DNA of 64,000 nucleotides from Kwoniella bestiolae CBS 10118 (taxonomy: Eukaryota > Basidiomycota > Tremellomycetes > Tremellales > Cryptococcaceae), in assembly GCF_000512585.2 (NCBI RefSeq), contig NC_089245.1, forward strand, positions 682,001-746,000, written 5' to 3'. This document shows positions 1-11,850 of the stretch, one piece after another. The notes under the pieces are model-generated. The model saw only the letters and a program-made list of their open reading frames with translations, was not told the origin of the DNA and made no database searches. The position numbers and the translations under genes are program-made. Position 1 is the first letter of the stretch. Each line of letters starts with the position of its first letter.

Positions 1-248
1 CTGTAATTTCAAAGCTTTACAAAGACGGTGTACCGTACATGCCACTGCCACTGAGAGAGCCCACTACAGTATGGACCAGGAACAGGAACGGAACCGCGAT
101 TGACCGTGGGAAAGCAAGAAACAGTATGTACTGTACGTGCACAAACAGATATTTGGCCACATCGATTGGATGGATGAACTCACTTGTTCACATCTTTCAT
201 CTCTCATCTTCATTTCATTCCGTCGTACGATAACAGCCATCTCTCAAC

Positions 249-2939
249 ATGTCAACAGTATTCTACCGCTGGGGGGCTGGCCGAAATGAGCAGCGGGTCA
301 CCTTCGATGGAACCCACATATCCGTGTTTGATCTCAAGAGGGAGATCATCTTGGGGAATAAGATGGGAAATGGGAAAGATTTCGATATTGGTGTATATGA
401 TAATGTCACTGGTGAAGGTGCGTGCCGTGCTTCGTCTTCCCAAAATTCTCTCTTGCTCCCTCGGTGTCCATCGTATATCTGAGGGCTGCAAATATATATA
501 TATTGCGAGCTTCAAGCTGAGATCTATCTGATATTGCAGAATTCAAAGACGACAACCACCAAATCCCACGATCATCCTCCCTAATCGCCCGACGACTCCC
601 CTCCTCAGCCAAAGGCAGAGGAAACGCCCAGAATTATATTGTCGGAACCTCAGCTGCGGACGCTCTGACGGGAGATCATAGGATTGAGTCCCATGCGAGG
701 CAGGCGATGCAGGATAAACAGAACAGGGTCGGTGGGATTAGAGGTACAGGAGGGACGTTTGGGAGTATGTCGAAGAGGTTTGATGGGAAAGATGATGCGA
801 AGGTGAGTTGAGTTTGCCCCTTTCACGTATTTGACCTCTGTCCCTCATAACGTGACTTGTGCTGACCCTCCGTGTACAACGCATAGCCCGGAGAACCTAG
901 TGTACCGATATCGACCGGAAACGCAGAAGAAGATGCTAAGATTGCGGCTGTCCTGGCTCAAGGGGCGGAAACGTGGGAACAGATGCAGGAGGATATGTCA
1001 GCGTGAGTAACACTGTGAACCACTCGACACGTCACTCGAAGGTGCACATATGGGCGTCGTGCTGATTTGGACGTTTAGAGGTTACCGAGCACCCGCAGCT
1101 AGAGCAGCGCGGACCAACAAACCTTCCGGATCTGCCGTGGCAGCTGCGAATCAGAAGTATGATTTCGGTCTGCAGCACGATAAAGAGCCTCCAGCAGGTT
1201 ATATATGTTATAGGTGTGGTAAGAAAGGTTAGTGTCGAAGCTGTTTCTTATCGTCCATTCAAGACGTAACGATACCTTCAGCTGACATGTTACACTGTTT
1301 TTCAGGCCATTGGATCGAAAATTGTCCAGACAATGAGGATCCAGGAGCGAACGACCGCAAGCGATTTGTTAGAGTCACGGGTATCCCCAGAAGTTTCTTG
1401 AAGACCGTCGAGACACCTGGTGGAGTCGAGGGATCAAGTGGTGGTGCAATGTTGACCGCTGATGGTGGGTTTGTGAGGGCTGTTCCTGATCAGTGAGTTC
1501 AACTTTCTTCAAATTGTGATACAAATGAACATCTCGTACAATGGCCATCACATGAATGACCGGGTACATGTATACCACTATTTGAGACTGATATAAAATC
1601 TGTTTAATCAGACGTCAATGGCAAAAACAAGCCGCCGCGAAACCTCGAGCTCTCACCGGATCAGACGTCAGAGATTCCCAGCCTTTAGATGCTGCTTTGA
1701 TTTGTCCAATCTGCAAGAAACTGGTCTGGGAAGCTACAACCACTCCATGCTGCAAGACCAACTTCTGTGAAGAGTGCATTACGAATCATTTGCTGGAGAA
1801 CGAATTTGAATGCTTCACTTGCGAATCGAAGGTCCAGAGCTTGGATAAGCTGATTCCTAACACCGAGTTGAGGGAGAAGGTCAATAGGTATGTGGAAGGG
1901 GAGGTTGAGAGGTCCACGAAGGAGAAGAAAGAGAGTGATGAGAAGGAGAAGGAGGAGAGTGGGGGTGGGGACGAGGACGGAGGAGAGGAGAATGGGATGG
2001 AACAGGACGGACAAGACGAGGTCAAAGGTGACGAAGAGGTGAGGTTTCGGTTTTCCACAATTTCATTTTTTCCAAAAAATAAGGTATTGACGGTTTGATG
2101 AAATGATGTCAGATCGAAGAAGGTGCTATATCACCTACCAAAGCTGAAAAGAACCCTCGACCGAACCTTGGACCTAATGTCAACACTGAAAATGATCGGA
2201 ATCAAAATCAGAATCAAAACCAGATAATAGGTGCGAATGGACAAGCGATCGATCTTGATAATCTAACACCGCAGGTGATAAATACGTATCTCATTGGGGT
2301 GAGTGGTCTTTCCTATAGATGCCAAGGCTAGGTCATGAAAGCTGATATTCGTGAACTCAGGCAAAGAAGATGCTTCTCAACCCGTCCCTCCTTCCACCCG
2401 CCAGGAACATCCTAACTCAGCAAATCCAATTACTCCAGACTCAACTATTGAAAATCCAAATGATGAACCTCAACAACGGTGGTGCGCAGGTCCCATTAGG
2501 TCAAATAGGTAACGGCAATATGAACAATGGGTTTGGCGGGAATCAAAATGGATTTAACGAGATGAACCAAATGAACATGATGATGATGAACGACATGAAC
2601 ATGGGCATGATGGGTCAAATGGGGATGATGGATGGTATGAACATGGGCATGATGGGAATGAACAATATGAACGGGATGGGGATGAACAATATGGGAATGG
2701 GTAATCAAGTCCCCTTCCAACATCAGCACCAACAACAACAGCAATTCGGTATGAACAGAGGGAGAGGTGGATTCAGGGGAGGAATCAGAGGTGGGAGAGG
2801 AGGGGGTGTACCATTCGCGCCTGCTTTGACGGGGAGGGTACCGCCTCGAGGACCGGGAATGGGGATGGGAATGGGCACGAAGAGAGGGGCGGAAGATGAT
2901 TTTGGAGGGGGGGAGAACAAACAGCAGAAAGTCATGTGA
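249..2939 (+). CDS. MPE1: Mpe1/RBBP6-type cleavage and polyadenylation factor subunit
   Basis: Predicted exons are 249-417, 540-802, 887-1002, 1079-1227, 1306-1492, 1612-2038, 2113-2298 and 2361-2939, giving about 691 residues with consistent phase at every junction. The N-terminus is a DWNN ubiquitin-like domain (residues 1-80). A CCHC zinc knuckle (CYRCGKKGHWIENC) spans the exon 4/5 junction, and a RING/U-box-like finger (CPIC...TPCC...CEEC...CFTC) follows near residues 325-370. This domain order is diagnostic of Mpe1/RBBP6, the pre-mRNA 3'-end processing subunit that contacts the poly(A) signal and nuclease in the nucleus. An acidic low-complexity region follows, then a Met/Asn/Gly-rich tract and an RGG-rich C-terminus ending in a basic tail. 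The family call is secure. Exact splice sites are inferred. Confidence 0.93.
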
Positions 2940-3474
2940 TGCGTTTACAGGTCAGCTTCGGCTCGGCAGAGATTATTGTTCGTCAATGGTCAGAGTGTTG
3001 TATTTTACATGCATTTCCATATTCATCTGTCTGATTCACGTTCATGCTGAGGAAATCGTCGGTCGAAAGATACGCGGGGATGTCAATTGGTAAGTTAAGT
3101 GCACGATTGGACATGAATCGTTATGCTTCATCATCATTATAGAGGTCTAACAATATACAATAGAATACCATAGATACAAGTGATACAACTACCGGCCATG
3201 CACTTGCTCCGCATCAAAGTGGTACTCGGGAGTATCGACCGGAATGTTGTAGATGTCCAGCCAACCAAGTAGATAATCAAATGATCCAAACCCTCATCCC
3301 TAAGAACCAATTTCTCTCCCTTGAGGTTGATTGTTCTCCTCCTTCTTCGCCCTCTCCTCTCTCAACTTCCCTTGAAATCCCGAAACTTCATTCCACAACC
3401 TCAGAACCCCGCCCATCTCTGTCAGAGATATATACTTATCTCTCCAGAGAATCTGAGAACATAACCAATCAACA
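2940..3474. other. Intergenic, convergent 3' ends
   Basis: This is the shared 3' region of MPE1 (+) and the SUZ12-like gene (-). Small frames here have no splice-consistent continuation and no recognisable protein. I see no RNA gene. Confidence 0.6.
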
Positions 3475-6400
3475 TCAGCCTAAGCAAGAGCCACGGTGTA
3501 CACAGCGAAGCATAGAGAGAATCATTGTGCTCACTCGTAGATGATCTCCTATTTCCCTGGTCAATCCCGCTCGGAGCATCACTCCCCCATAAGCCCCTAT
3601 GAAGGATCTATAGTAATTCGATCGACCTGAAAGTGGTATTGGCCTGCACAACATATCATCGTCAATCACCGTTCATATGCTTTATCTTGCCGGAATGCGA
3701 ATGAGAAACACACACCCCATCTGATACACCCATCTATTCCAGCAACAAGCCATAAACCTCTGTTTTTCGGTAAGCTATCAATACGAGCATCATCGTCAGC
3801 TAGATACCATGGGTTCTCGTGAGGGTGGTTAAACTCACATGGTATCTCGTCCAAATCACGGACTATCGCTCAATCATCAGCATCACATCCTCATTTGATG
3901 AGTGATGATTCTGTAAGAAGAGCAGCTCACCTCCTCATGATCCCTTATGATATGTCTAATCTCCCCTCCATCCCACACTTCATCCAGCGCAGGGAACAGA
4001 TCAGCCAACGTACCAGGATCGATCCGAGTTGACCACCTCGTATATTCGTTGACTCGATTAGACATGGATGGTCCTGCCAGTCCGTTGGAGGTAGGTTTGA
4101 GAGTATCAATTACTGTTTGGACGGTGGGAAGGGGTGCTTTGAAGGTAAGCTTGGTGGTTGGATGGGAGCTAGAGGTACCAAGGGGCAGCTGAGTTGGACG
4201 TTTGAGCGGTGTTGAATCATAATTTTCTGTAACATTGGTATTGACCATATCTTCCTTGTCGGTAGGCAATGTTGCGTCCTGTTTACCGACGAGGGGTAAT
4301 AGCTCTAGATTAGGTGAAGTGGTGCATGAAGTGATTCTGGGTAAATCGCTAGTAACAACGTTCCCAGTATCAGAAAATGAAGGTAGCGCAAGCTCATGGT
4401 GCAGTTGAGGTATGTGAGGAGAGCGAGAGGGAAGCGAATTGATTTTGAGAGTCGGACCAGCAGACATGGCTTCCTGACGATTGAAAGATATCGTTCGCAT
4501 CCCACCTATACCCGTAGCATTGCTCTTCGCTTGGTCTACCATAGACACGCCAGAATGGGCTCCCAGTGACGGATTGCCGGGCATCACCTGTCCCCTCTCA
4601 TCCGGTGAAGTCGTTCCTACTTCTTCAACAACAGATACAAGCCCCTCGAGATCTTCCGTGGTAATGCTCTGTCGATCCGTCTCATTGTGACGCAGATCAT
4701 CATCTCGATGATCTCCAACTCTGATCAATTCGATCGTCGTTATTGTCCGATGATCCGACTGCATGCTGTGAATCAGCATCGATACGCCCGCCATAGGCTG
4801 ATGTGAACAAGGGGACTTACCCGTTGCCTTGTCACCTTAACTTGAAAATTGCCTTTATACACGATAGCAAGGTACGTAGCCACCTCTTCCTCACTATCAA
4901 AATTTTCTATTACCTCCCTTAGTAGAACAGTAGTACCCGGATCAACTGTCCTCGAATTATCAATCAAGTGGATATTGGTCGTACGTGGCCGTTTCGGAAT
5001 AATCTTTCTAGGTAATGGTCGAAGGGTCGTAGCGGGATCCCAAGCCCACGAAGGAGCGGGTAACAATCTGAAGTGTTTCCCAGACGCACAGCGTAAGTCG
5101 ACAGGTCGGTGTTCGGGATTGGGAATGAAAGTACCATCTGCACACACCACAAAACGCGATTCGGATCGTAATGGTCCGTCATACAAGAGCTTCGAACCTC
5201 TGTAGAATCTGGCTTCGATTGAGAAAGGCGAGAAGGGTCCTTCAGTGGGATTTGATTGTGGAGTTGCGGTAGTATTCGGAATTGAGAATGGCAATCTGAC
5301 CTCGGAGGGACGTATCGCAAGATTGTGTAGTTTAAACGTGTTGGAGAATGCAGGTTTATCAGACTGAGTACGGAAGAACCGATGAGATCAATCAGCATAA
5401 TCGGTTGCAGTAAAGGCAGGGAGTGAAGCGGAGAGGAATCATTGCATCACTTACACTTCCACGAAATACTTCGATTCGAACAGAATCAGGTATTTGAATT
5501 AGATCAAATATCGCCCGGTCCAGCATCTCAAATCGACCAAGTTTAATAACGAACCATCGATCTTCCCGACTACATTCCCAATTGTCATCAGACCACTTTC
5601 AGCCGTATGCACGAAGTAGGAGGACGGCAAGTCAACTCACCAAGTATGTATGTTATTTTCCCGCTGGATGCAACTATTCCAAAATTTCTCAAAACGTCCC
5701 TTCGGTCTACTCTTCTTCCTATCCCTGCTGTGAAGGTTCGGGAACTTCATTTCTGCAAGATGAGCGATGCCAGCCCGTATATTCCGAGGTAAGAACGGTA
5801 AACCTCTGGTAGGTGGGTTGTTCTGTATGCCATGAATATCAGTTTAATATCGATTAGGAGGCTTATCTGGGCAGATCAACATACATTTACAGTGACCTTT
5901 TCCTTTCGACGCTTCTTTCTCAAATATTTCGCCACGGTCTCCGTCATTATCGTCTTCATCTTCCGCAGAGGTGATCCAACATATTCTTCCTTTCCTGCTA
6001 ATCCATCAAGAACTAATCTATCGGAGTGAAATGTCCAAAATCGATCAAGGGGATTACAAGCGATCTTCCAAATCCCGTCCGCGTCCAATGACCGATCTAA
6101 ATCATGCGAGTATATCCGCTGTAGGGCTTCAGGAGAGATGGTGGAGCGAGAATCAGATACGGTGAGAGAACGACGACCTCCTGTTGATACAAATGGCAGG
6201 TCGATCTCGTCGATCAACCGATTATGTCGTGTCGGTGTAATCGATAAATCTTGATCCATCGATATTTCTCCAGGCGAAACGCGTTCATCCTTCGTTCTTT
6301 CCATTATAGAACCAACAAATTCCGGTAATTCTTCTTCCTCTTCTTCCTCGTCGGTATCTAGATGTGTCAGATCTATAATCTCCGTCGTCATGCGCGGGGC

Positions 6401-7243
6401 GACTTGTCTAGGAAATTTGAGCCTTTTGGATGAACCCCCTTGAGACGAGGAAGAGGTTGTCATCATCCGTTTGCGGTGGTTGTTGGTTTGGTTCTGTGAT
6501 GACCTGCTGGGAGATATAGAGTTGGGATCGAGTGTTGGAACAGACGAACGATGTGGTCTGGAGTGCTCTGATGATTTGGAGGGCTCGAGAGTGTGGTGAG
6601 GAGGTTGAGGTATATGGGATCTTGAGGAAGAAGCGTTGGACGAATTGCGTTGACTGGGCGGAGAAGGTGATATTTGATATGGTCGAAACTCGGATCCTCC
6701 TTTCAGCGTTGAACACGTCGACAAAGTCTGATTCTGATGTATATCCTCAAGTGGAAGTACACGTCGCAGCTTCGAAGGTCCAAGTTCAGAGTAGATCACC
6801 GCTCGGTTGTTACTGGCGATATCGTGTTCGTTCCTACTGAGCGAGTCCCTCGTGGCTTCTTGGACGTGCTGCATGGCATTGGAACTGGAATCTCCAGTAG
6901 TCGAGCGAGGTTGATATCCTCCACCAGGGGCTATCTTCCTAGCTCCCTTGACACTCGCATCCACGCTTTCATGCCTTGTTCTTCCTACGGAGACTTCCTT
7001 CTTCCGTCTCGATGGGCCTGCCACGGGCTGTTCAATCATAATTTCGACATTGGTTCCTTCTTGCCGGGTCGTGCTTGGTGCGGAGCCTCGAGAAGATTCA
7101 TCCGTGAGTCCGAGTCGATGAATAGGTTGAGCGATATCGTACCGAAGGAGCCGCTCCGAAGGGCTATTGTAGGGTCGTAAGGGAGGTAAACCTCGGTCGC
7201 GTGTTTGGAATTGTCGACCATCGCTTCTTGAAGGGGGTCTCAT
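3475..7243 (-). CDS. Large protein with C-terminal VEFS-box-like (SUZ12-like) region
   Basis: Exons on the minus strand are 7243-5885, 5822-5641, 5569-5455, 5363-4821, 4758-3931, 3862-3839 (an 8-codon microexon), 3759-3716 and 3643-3475, giving about 1087 residues. All junctions keep frame with consensus donors. The first 400 residues are Ser/Arg-rich and probably disordered, with an acidic patch. The middle (about 500-730) looks folded, including a motif WFVIKLGRFEMLD. Another Ser/Thr/Pro-rich linker follows. The last 100 residues contain FMACCWNRWVYQMG, then FIGAYGG, then L..EIGDHL. Their spacing matches the VEFS box of SUZ12 (W-N...G.I...F...YG...L...HL) as I remember it. SUZ12 is the scaffold of the H3K27 methyltransferase PRC2, and a PRC2 subunit is the favoured role. 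This may be the tremellomycete counterpart of a PRC2 scaffold. The assignment is inferred from one short domain. Confidence 0.6.
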
Positions 7244-7686
7244 TGTAGTAGTGACATACTTAGGTTGTACGTTATACTTGCTCTCTTCTGCTCGTTACTC
7301 CTGGTCCCGTTTGGAACGTGTGATGACAATGGTTGGTGTATAATATATAGTATAGAGAAAGAAGGGGACAGGAAAGAAATCGACATGGACATGGACATGA
7401 ACATGAATAGATCGCGTGTTTACAAGAACAGTCGGGTGAAGTGAATTCAGGGTAAAACATACTCGATTGCGCACGGACATTAGAGATGTACTCGTAGAGT
7501 GGAGGGACGCAAGGACGAGTCCGCCGAAGGACATGAAAGATGACCAATCGCACAAACGTTAGCATCCCCTTTCCTTGTCCTCTTCACATTCAAGCGTTCG
7601 ACAGGTACAAACCCATATACCAGCCTCCCCTGCCACCCTCCCCTTCCTACCATCCTCTCCCCTCCACATCATAGCACAAATCAAAA
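7244..7686. promoter_or_regulatory. Divergent promoter, SUZ12-like gene / ERV1
   Basis: A 443-bp gap lies between two head-to-head start codons. It includes a short hexameric run of the ATGGAC type near 7384-7402 and a C-rich stretch just before ERV1. No clear TATA box is seen for either gene. Confidence 0.5.
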
Positions 7687-8388
7687 ATGACCATCCCACC
7701 CCCACCCCCATCCAATCCAGACGTATCATCCGAACCACGCCGCACGACCAAAGAGACCCACCCGCACCTCCCCCCAGGTCTGATCCTAGATGAGAACGGC
7801 AAAGTATGTAAAGTGTGCAATACATGGCAGGATTTTGCCAAGATCGGCAAGAAGAAGCAATCTACGTCGTCTCAGGATAATAATGCTCAAGGAAGTGGGA
7901 GTAAAGTAAAGGGTTTGGGCGGTATGGCGGGATTCGCATCACTCCTCCAAAACTCTTCCTCTTCTTCAGCCTCAACATCAACACAGCAAGCAACAATAAA
8001 TGCAAGTCCTGTACCGCAGACAGAGGCTGAACCAGATCGAACCAACTGTCCTCCAGACACTGCAGCACTAGGTCGATCCACATGGACCTTCCTCCACACC
8101 ACAGCCTCATACTATCCCCAAAAACCTACCGAAACCCAACAATCCAAGATGATAAGTCTCCTAGACTCCTTATCGACTTTCTACCCCTGCTCATGGTGCG
8201 CCAAAGATTTCCAGAAAGATATGAAGGTGAATCCTCCGGAAGTGAAAACACGAGATGATTTTGTGAAGTGGTTGTGCGAACGACATAATACTGTTAATAG
8301 GAAATTGGGGAAGCCTGTTTTTGAGTGTAGTTTAGGGAAGTTGGATGGGAGGTGGAAAGATGGTCCGGAGGATGGGAGTTGTGATTGA
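7687..8388 (+). CDS. ERV1: Erv1/ALR FAD-linked sulfhydryl oxidase
   Basis: A single exon encodes 233 residues from the first in-frame ATG. The C-terminal half is an Erv/ALR domain: a conserved NCPPD...LGRSTWTFLHT start, the redox-active CSWC pair near residue 175 within FYPCSWCAKDF, and a closing Cys pair at the C-terminus (ECSLG...GSCD). The N-terminal region carries a second CxxC (CKVC, about residue 41), the usual shuttle disulfide. This marks the mitochondrial intermembrane-space enzyme that reoxidises Mia40 and passes electrons to cytochrome c. The linker between them is Ser/Gln-rich and low in complexity. It is one of the few intronless genes here. It is divergent from the SUZ12-like gene and convergent with the cis-prenyltransferase gene. 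Confidence 0.93.
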   Translation: MTIPPPPPSNPDVSSEPRRTTKETHPHLPPGLILDENGKVCKVCNTWQDFAKIGKKKQSTSSQDNNAQGSGSKVKGLGGMAGFASLLQNSSSSSASTSTQQATINASPVPQTEAEPDRTNCPPDTAALGRSTWTFLHTTASYYPQKPTETQQSKMISLLDSLSTFYPCSWCAKDFQKDMKVNPPEVKTRDDFVKWLCERHNTVNRKLGKPVFECSLGKLDGRWKDGPEDGSCD

Positions 8389-8711
8389 TCGTGATCATGA
8401 TACGGAGTAGATAGGACAGATCTATGAGTTTGAAATAGGGCATATAGGTGGTTGTGATATTGGACATGGGAGTTGGAAGACCCGATGTTGGGGATAGACT
8501 CGGATACAGCAGACAAGGACAATGGAACGGATATAGATGATACATAGCATACACTCAACTCATTGTAAGATACCTAGAATCATACCATGCATCACTCATA
8601 TGTACAACAACACCTTCTACTCGCTCGTCAATGCGATCTTGTCTACCTGTCTATCTATCTATACACTGAGACACGAATCATAATCTTCATTCCTGACTAC
8701 ACGTACCAAGC
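8389..8711. other. Intergenic, convergent 3' ends
   Basis: These 323 bases separate the stop codons of ERV1 and the cis-prenyltransferase gene. They contain a short TATC microsatellite near 8650. No gene is seen. Confidence 0.6.
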
Positions 8712-10061
8712 TCAATCCCACCCCAACTGCTTTACCCACTGCTTCTGCTGCCACCCCAACAAGATCGGAATCATATCTGACAGACCGAACTCAGGCCAGA
8801 AGGTATTGACGAAGTGGAGTTGAGTATCCTCCGAGGCCTGGAGCACAATACAACGGAGTCAGCTCATCGAACAGACTGAGATATTGGTTCCACGTTTAAA
8901 CCCACCTGCCACATCATAAAATCGCTCAAGCGCTTCACATTCGACGTCCTCACCAAAATATCCAAGTTCCCACTTTCCTCTGGTCTCTTAAACAACCCAG
9001 AATCGACATGTAATACCGACTGGGAGGTACCTAATCTATCGAAGATCTGGGTAGAGGTGATTTGCTCGGTGTTGGAGTTATTGTCCTTCACGGTATATCT
9101 TATGGCGGTTGTGATTTCATCTCTTGATGCATAGGGTGCGCAGATATTGAGCACCCCACTAAGTACAACGATGAGCCATATCAGTATACTCTACAAGTAA
9201 GAAAAAGAAGCAACTGTGTCATACTAACAAAGTAAGAGAGACACCCACTTTTTATGATCCTTTGTCATCTCCTCCATCTCCCTCAAAGCCTGTTGGACGT
9301 CCTCTGGGAAAAGCGAGGTCTGTCCGACGAATTTGATCTGTACGCCGTATTCCTCTAGCAGTGCTCTGTAGTCGAACGGATCACCCGTCAGTCACGCTCA
9401 TAATGCACACAAGATACCTTCAGTTGGACCAACAATGCAACATAGTAGTGCACGAAGTCGAGGGTAGAGATCCTACTCACCCATGCTGACACAACTCTGC
9501 CAATCTATCTTTAGCCAACCTCATCAACGTCGATACTTCATTCTCTGATCTATTGAAGTTATCTATCGCGAATGCATAGACTGATACTGCTCGTATTCGT
9601 AATCGTAGACATATCTCGAGAGTCTAAGTGAGACGAAGGAGCAGTAGAATCATCAGCATCAACTTGCACCGGACCTTGGTACAGTTAGAAGACGAGTACA
9701 GCGTTGCGCAGCGAGACCGAAATCTAGCTATGAAAGAGGAATTTCACCAAGTGTAAGAACATTTACTTACCCTCTTCAACGCTGCGAATCCCTCTCCATG
9801 CCCCTCCGACACCTCTTTCCCCAATCCCCTAGCATACCGTCTATTCCCATCCATGACGAACCCAACATGTTGAGGGATCGGTCCGAGGGATATGAGATAG
9901 AGGAGTATGGTGGTAGCTATGGAGAACAAGCCACGCACTATGGCATGGAGGAGGGCGAGACGTTGGGGTGGGTGAGGGGGTGAGGTCGTTGTTCGGGTTG
10001 ATGATTGCTCTGACATTGTATCGGCTGTTGTCTTTTGTCTGCTCTGCTCTTCGATAACCAT
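8712..10061 (-). CDS. Dehydrodolichyl diphosphate synthase (cis-prenyltransferase)
   Basis: Exons are 10061-9771, 9623-9481, 9365-9249, 9158-8906 and 8837-8712, giving 309 residues. An alternative ATG lies 15 codons downstream at 10016. A hydrophobic stretch ([13 protein letters not shown], about residues 40-55) precedes the catalytic motif [15 protein letters not shown], whose Asp binds the diphosphate of isopentenyl diphosphate. Further family motifs are [25 protein letters not shown] and [19 protein letters not shown] with the conserved Arg/Ser residues. The product extends farnesyl diphosphate to dehydrodolichyl diphosphate for ER protein glycosylation. Having both DGNR and RTS...RLS favours the catalytic Rer2/DHDDS subunit rather than the inactive Nus1 partner. 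Confidence 0.92.
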
Positions 10062-10530
10062 AGATTATGTGATGAAGTGCCATGACGATGAAAGGAATGC
10101 AGAATGCAATGCTCGTAGTGGAAGCGAGGTATTCGTATTCGGGTATAGGCCAATTGCACGGTCGATACCCGGTTACCGATTAGGAACCCAAGCTAAGGTG
10201 TACGACATGTCCATGCCGGGTTGAGTACATCATCATCTGGGCCGAGTAAGTCATCATCATAGACCTACATACATACATACATGGGCATTTGCATCATCAT
10301 CACACCACCACAGCCTGGGAGTGGGAGTCATCCTTCCCGTTCAAGCATGAGCCGACGGTGAATGTCCGTGGATCCAAAGCCCACTGTCCAAATGTGTGAG
10401 AAACAGGTATAAATAGACTCCAGTCGATCGACGCTCACATGCCCATCTAATTCAATCTCAACAAGCTCAATTCCCAAGCTGAACAAGTTAAACCTAATCA
10501 ATCGATAAATACCATACTTACTCCAATACA
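10062..10530. promoter_or_regulatory. Divergent promoter, DHDDS / SDR-like gene
   Basis: A 469-bp region lies between two start codons. It contains an ACAT microsatellite near 10265-10281 and a TATA box serving the forward gene. Confidence 0.55.
10408..10415 (+). promoter_or_regulatory. TATA box of the SDR-like gene
   Basis: TATAAATA lies about 120 bp before the ATG at 10531, followed by a C/A-rich, ATG-free leader. Confidence 0.55.
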
Positions 10531-11529
10531 ATGGAAGCAGTCTTCCTAGGAGCCTCCAAGGGGATAGGCTACTTCACCCTCCTAGACTTGCTATCGAATA
10601 ATCAAAATTGGAAAGCCACCGTCCTCCTGCGTAAACCAGATGTATTCAAGGACAACCACCTGATCCAACCGTTCATACAGGATGGGAGACTCAGAATCGT
10701 ACAGGGGGATGCGACGGACGAGGGAGATTTGAAAAAGCTATTTGAAGGGAGGAAGGTTAATCTGGTTATGAGTAGTATCGGTATGTCCTCATCCCACACA
10801 ATGTTTATTGTTCCTCCTCATCTTACCACCTTCATAGAGGAACAGAGCTAATATTTCTGCCAAACACAGGCGCCGCCCCTCAATTCGGCTTGTCAGGCAT
10901 CAAGATTGATCAGCCCGATCTGTGTACGCGCGGGTCTATCGCTTTATTGCATGTGCTCGAACGTCTACCTCAGGCTGTTCCTCCGAGAGTTATAGTGTGC
11001 AGTTCGATGGGCATAGGGGAGGCTCACAAGGATATGCCGCTGGCCATGAGGGTGAGTGTATTTCCATATATAATACGATGGTGTATATACACAAACAATG
11101 TTCGTTCCCATAAGACCTAAACTCATCCTGCATAATCAACGTACACAGCTCCTCTACTCCTGGCTCCTGAACAAACCACACCAAGACAAGATGTCCCTCG
11201 AACTGCTATTCCACCGCTCGTCCATCCACCTTTCCGACCTCACCTCCCCACACGACATCCCGCCCGAAACTCTGCTATCGAAACAGGCAATCGAAGGGAC
11301 GAAACCCAATTTCTTGCCCGAGGTAATCATCGTCCGACCGGCATTTATGCCCACGGAAGAACCGTTTGATGCGCAGCCTGGACCGAGGGACATAGTAGGG
11401 GTCGAAGAGGGGTTGAGGTGTTATACGATTAGACGAACGGATGTGGCGAGGTTTGTAGTTGAGGAATGTCTGCCCGGGAGTGGGGGGGAGAAGTGGGTGA
11501 ATAAGTGTCCTGTTATTGGGTATAAGTAG
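10531..11529 (+). CDS. Atypical SDR / NAD(P)-binding Rossmann protein
   Basis: Exons 10531-10780, 10870-11051 and 11149-11529 give 270 residues. The N-terminus starts at once with a beta strand and the glycine-rich dinucleotide loop GASKGIG, as in atypical short-chain dehydrogenases and NmrA-like reductases. Further markers are LLRKPDVF, an acidic GDATDEGDLKKLF segment that follows the third strand, and VMSSIG at the end of strand 4. VRPAFMPTEEP and a YTIRRTDVARFVVEE segment near the C-terminus are typical of NAD(P)-binding epimerase-like proteins. The substrate is unknown. A canonical YxxxK catalytic pair is not obvious, so it may be a redox sensor or reductase rather than a classical dehydrogenase. 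Confidence 0.8.
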
Positions 11530-11850
11530 TGGTATGATTGGGGGGTTGAAACAGTATTATCATTATAATTATGTTTGTATTTGCTCTCTTGAAAATAGTC
11601 TATACGACATGAATGGATCTGCTTTCGCTCGATAGATGAGAGGACAAAGGACCGCATGGATGCATGATACTCGTACATGTTCGTAGCTTATAATCCCAAA
11701 TAAACATCAACCTCGTGAAAATAATCCTTTAAATTTCAAAAAGCATGCAAAGTCAACAAACATATACACAGTACAGCACAACCCGGCTCGGTATACACAG
11801 GACCCCAGTCATCGAGCTCAACGACACCTGTGAAATCTTCAGACCATCCG
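11530..11850. other. Intergenic, convergent 3' ends
   Basis: These 321 bases lie between the SDR-like stop and the stop of the reverse-strand membrane protein. The DNA is AT-richer and I see no gene. Confidence 0.55.
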
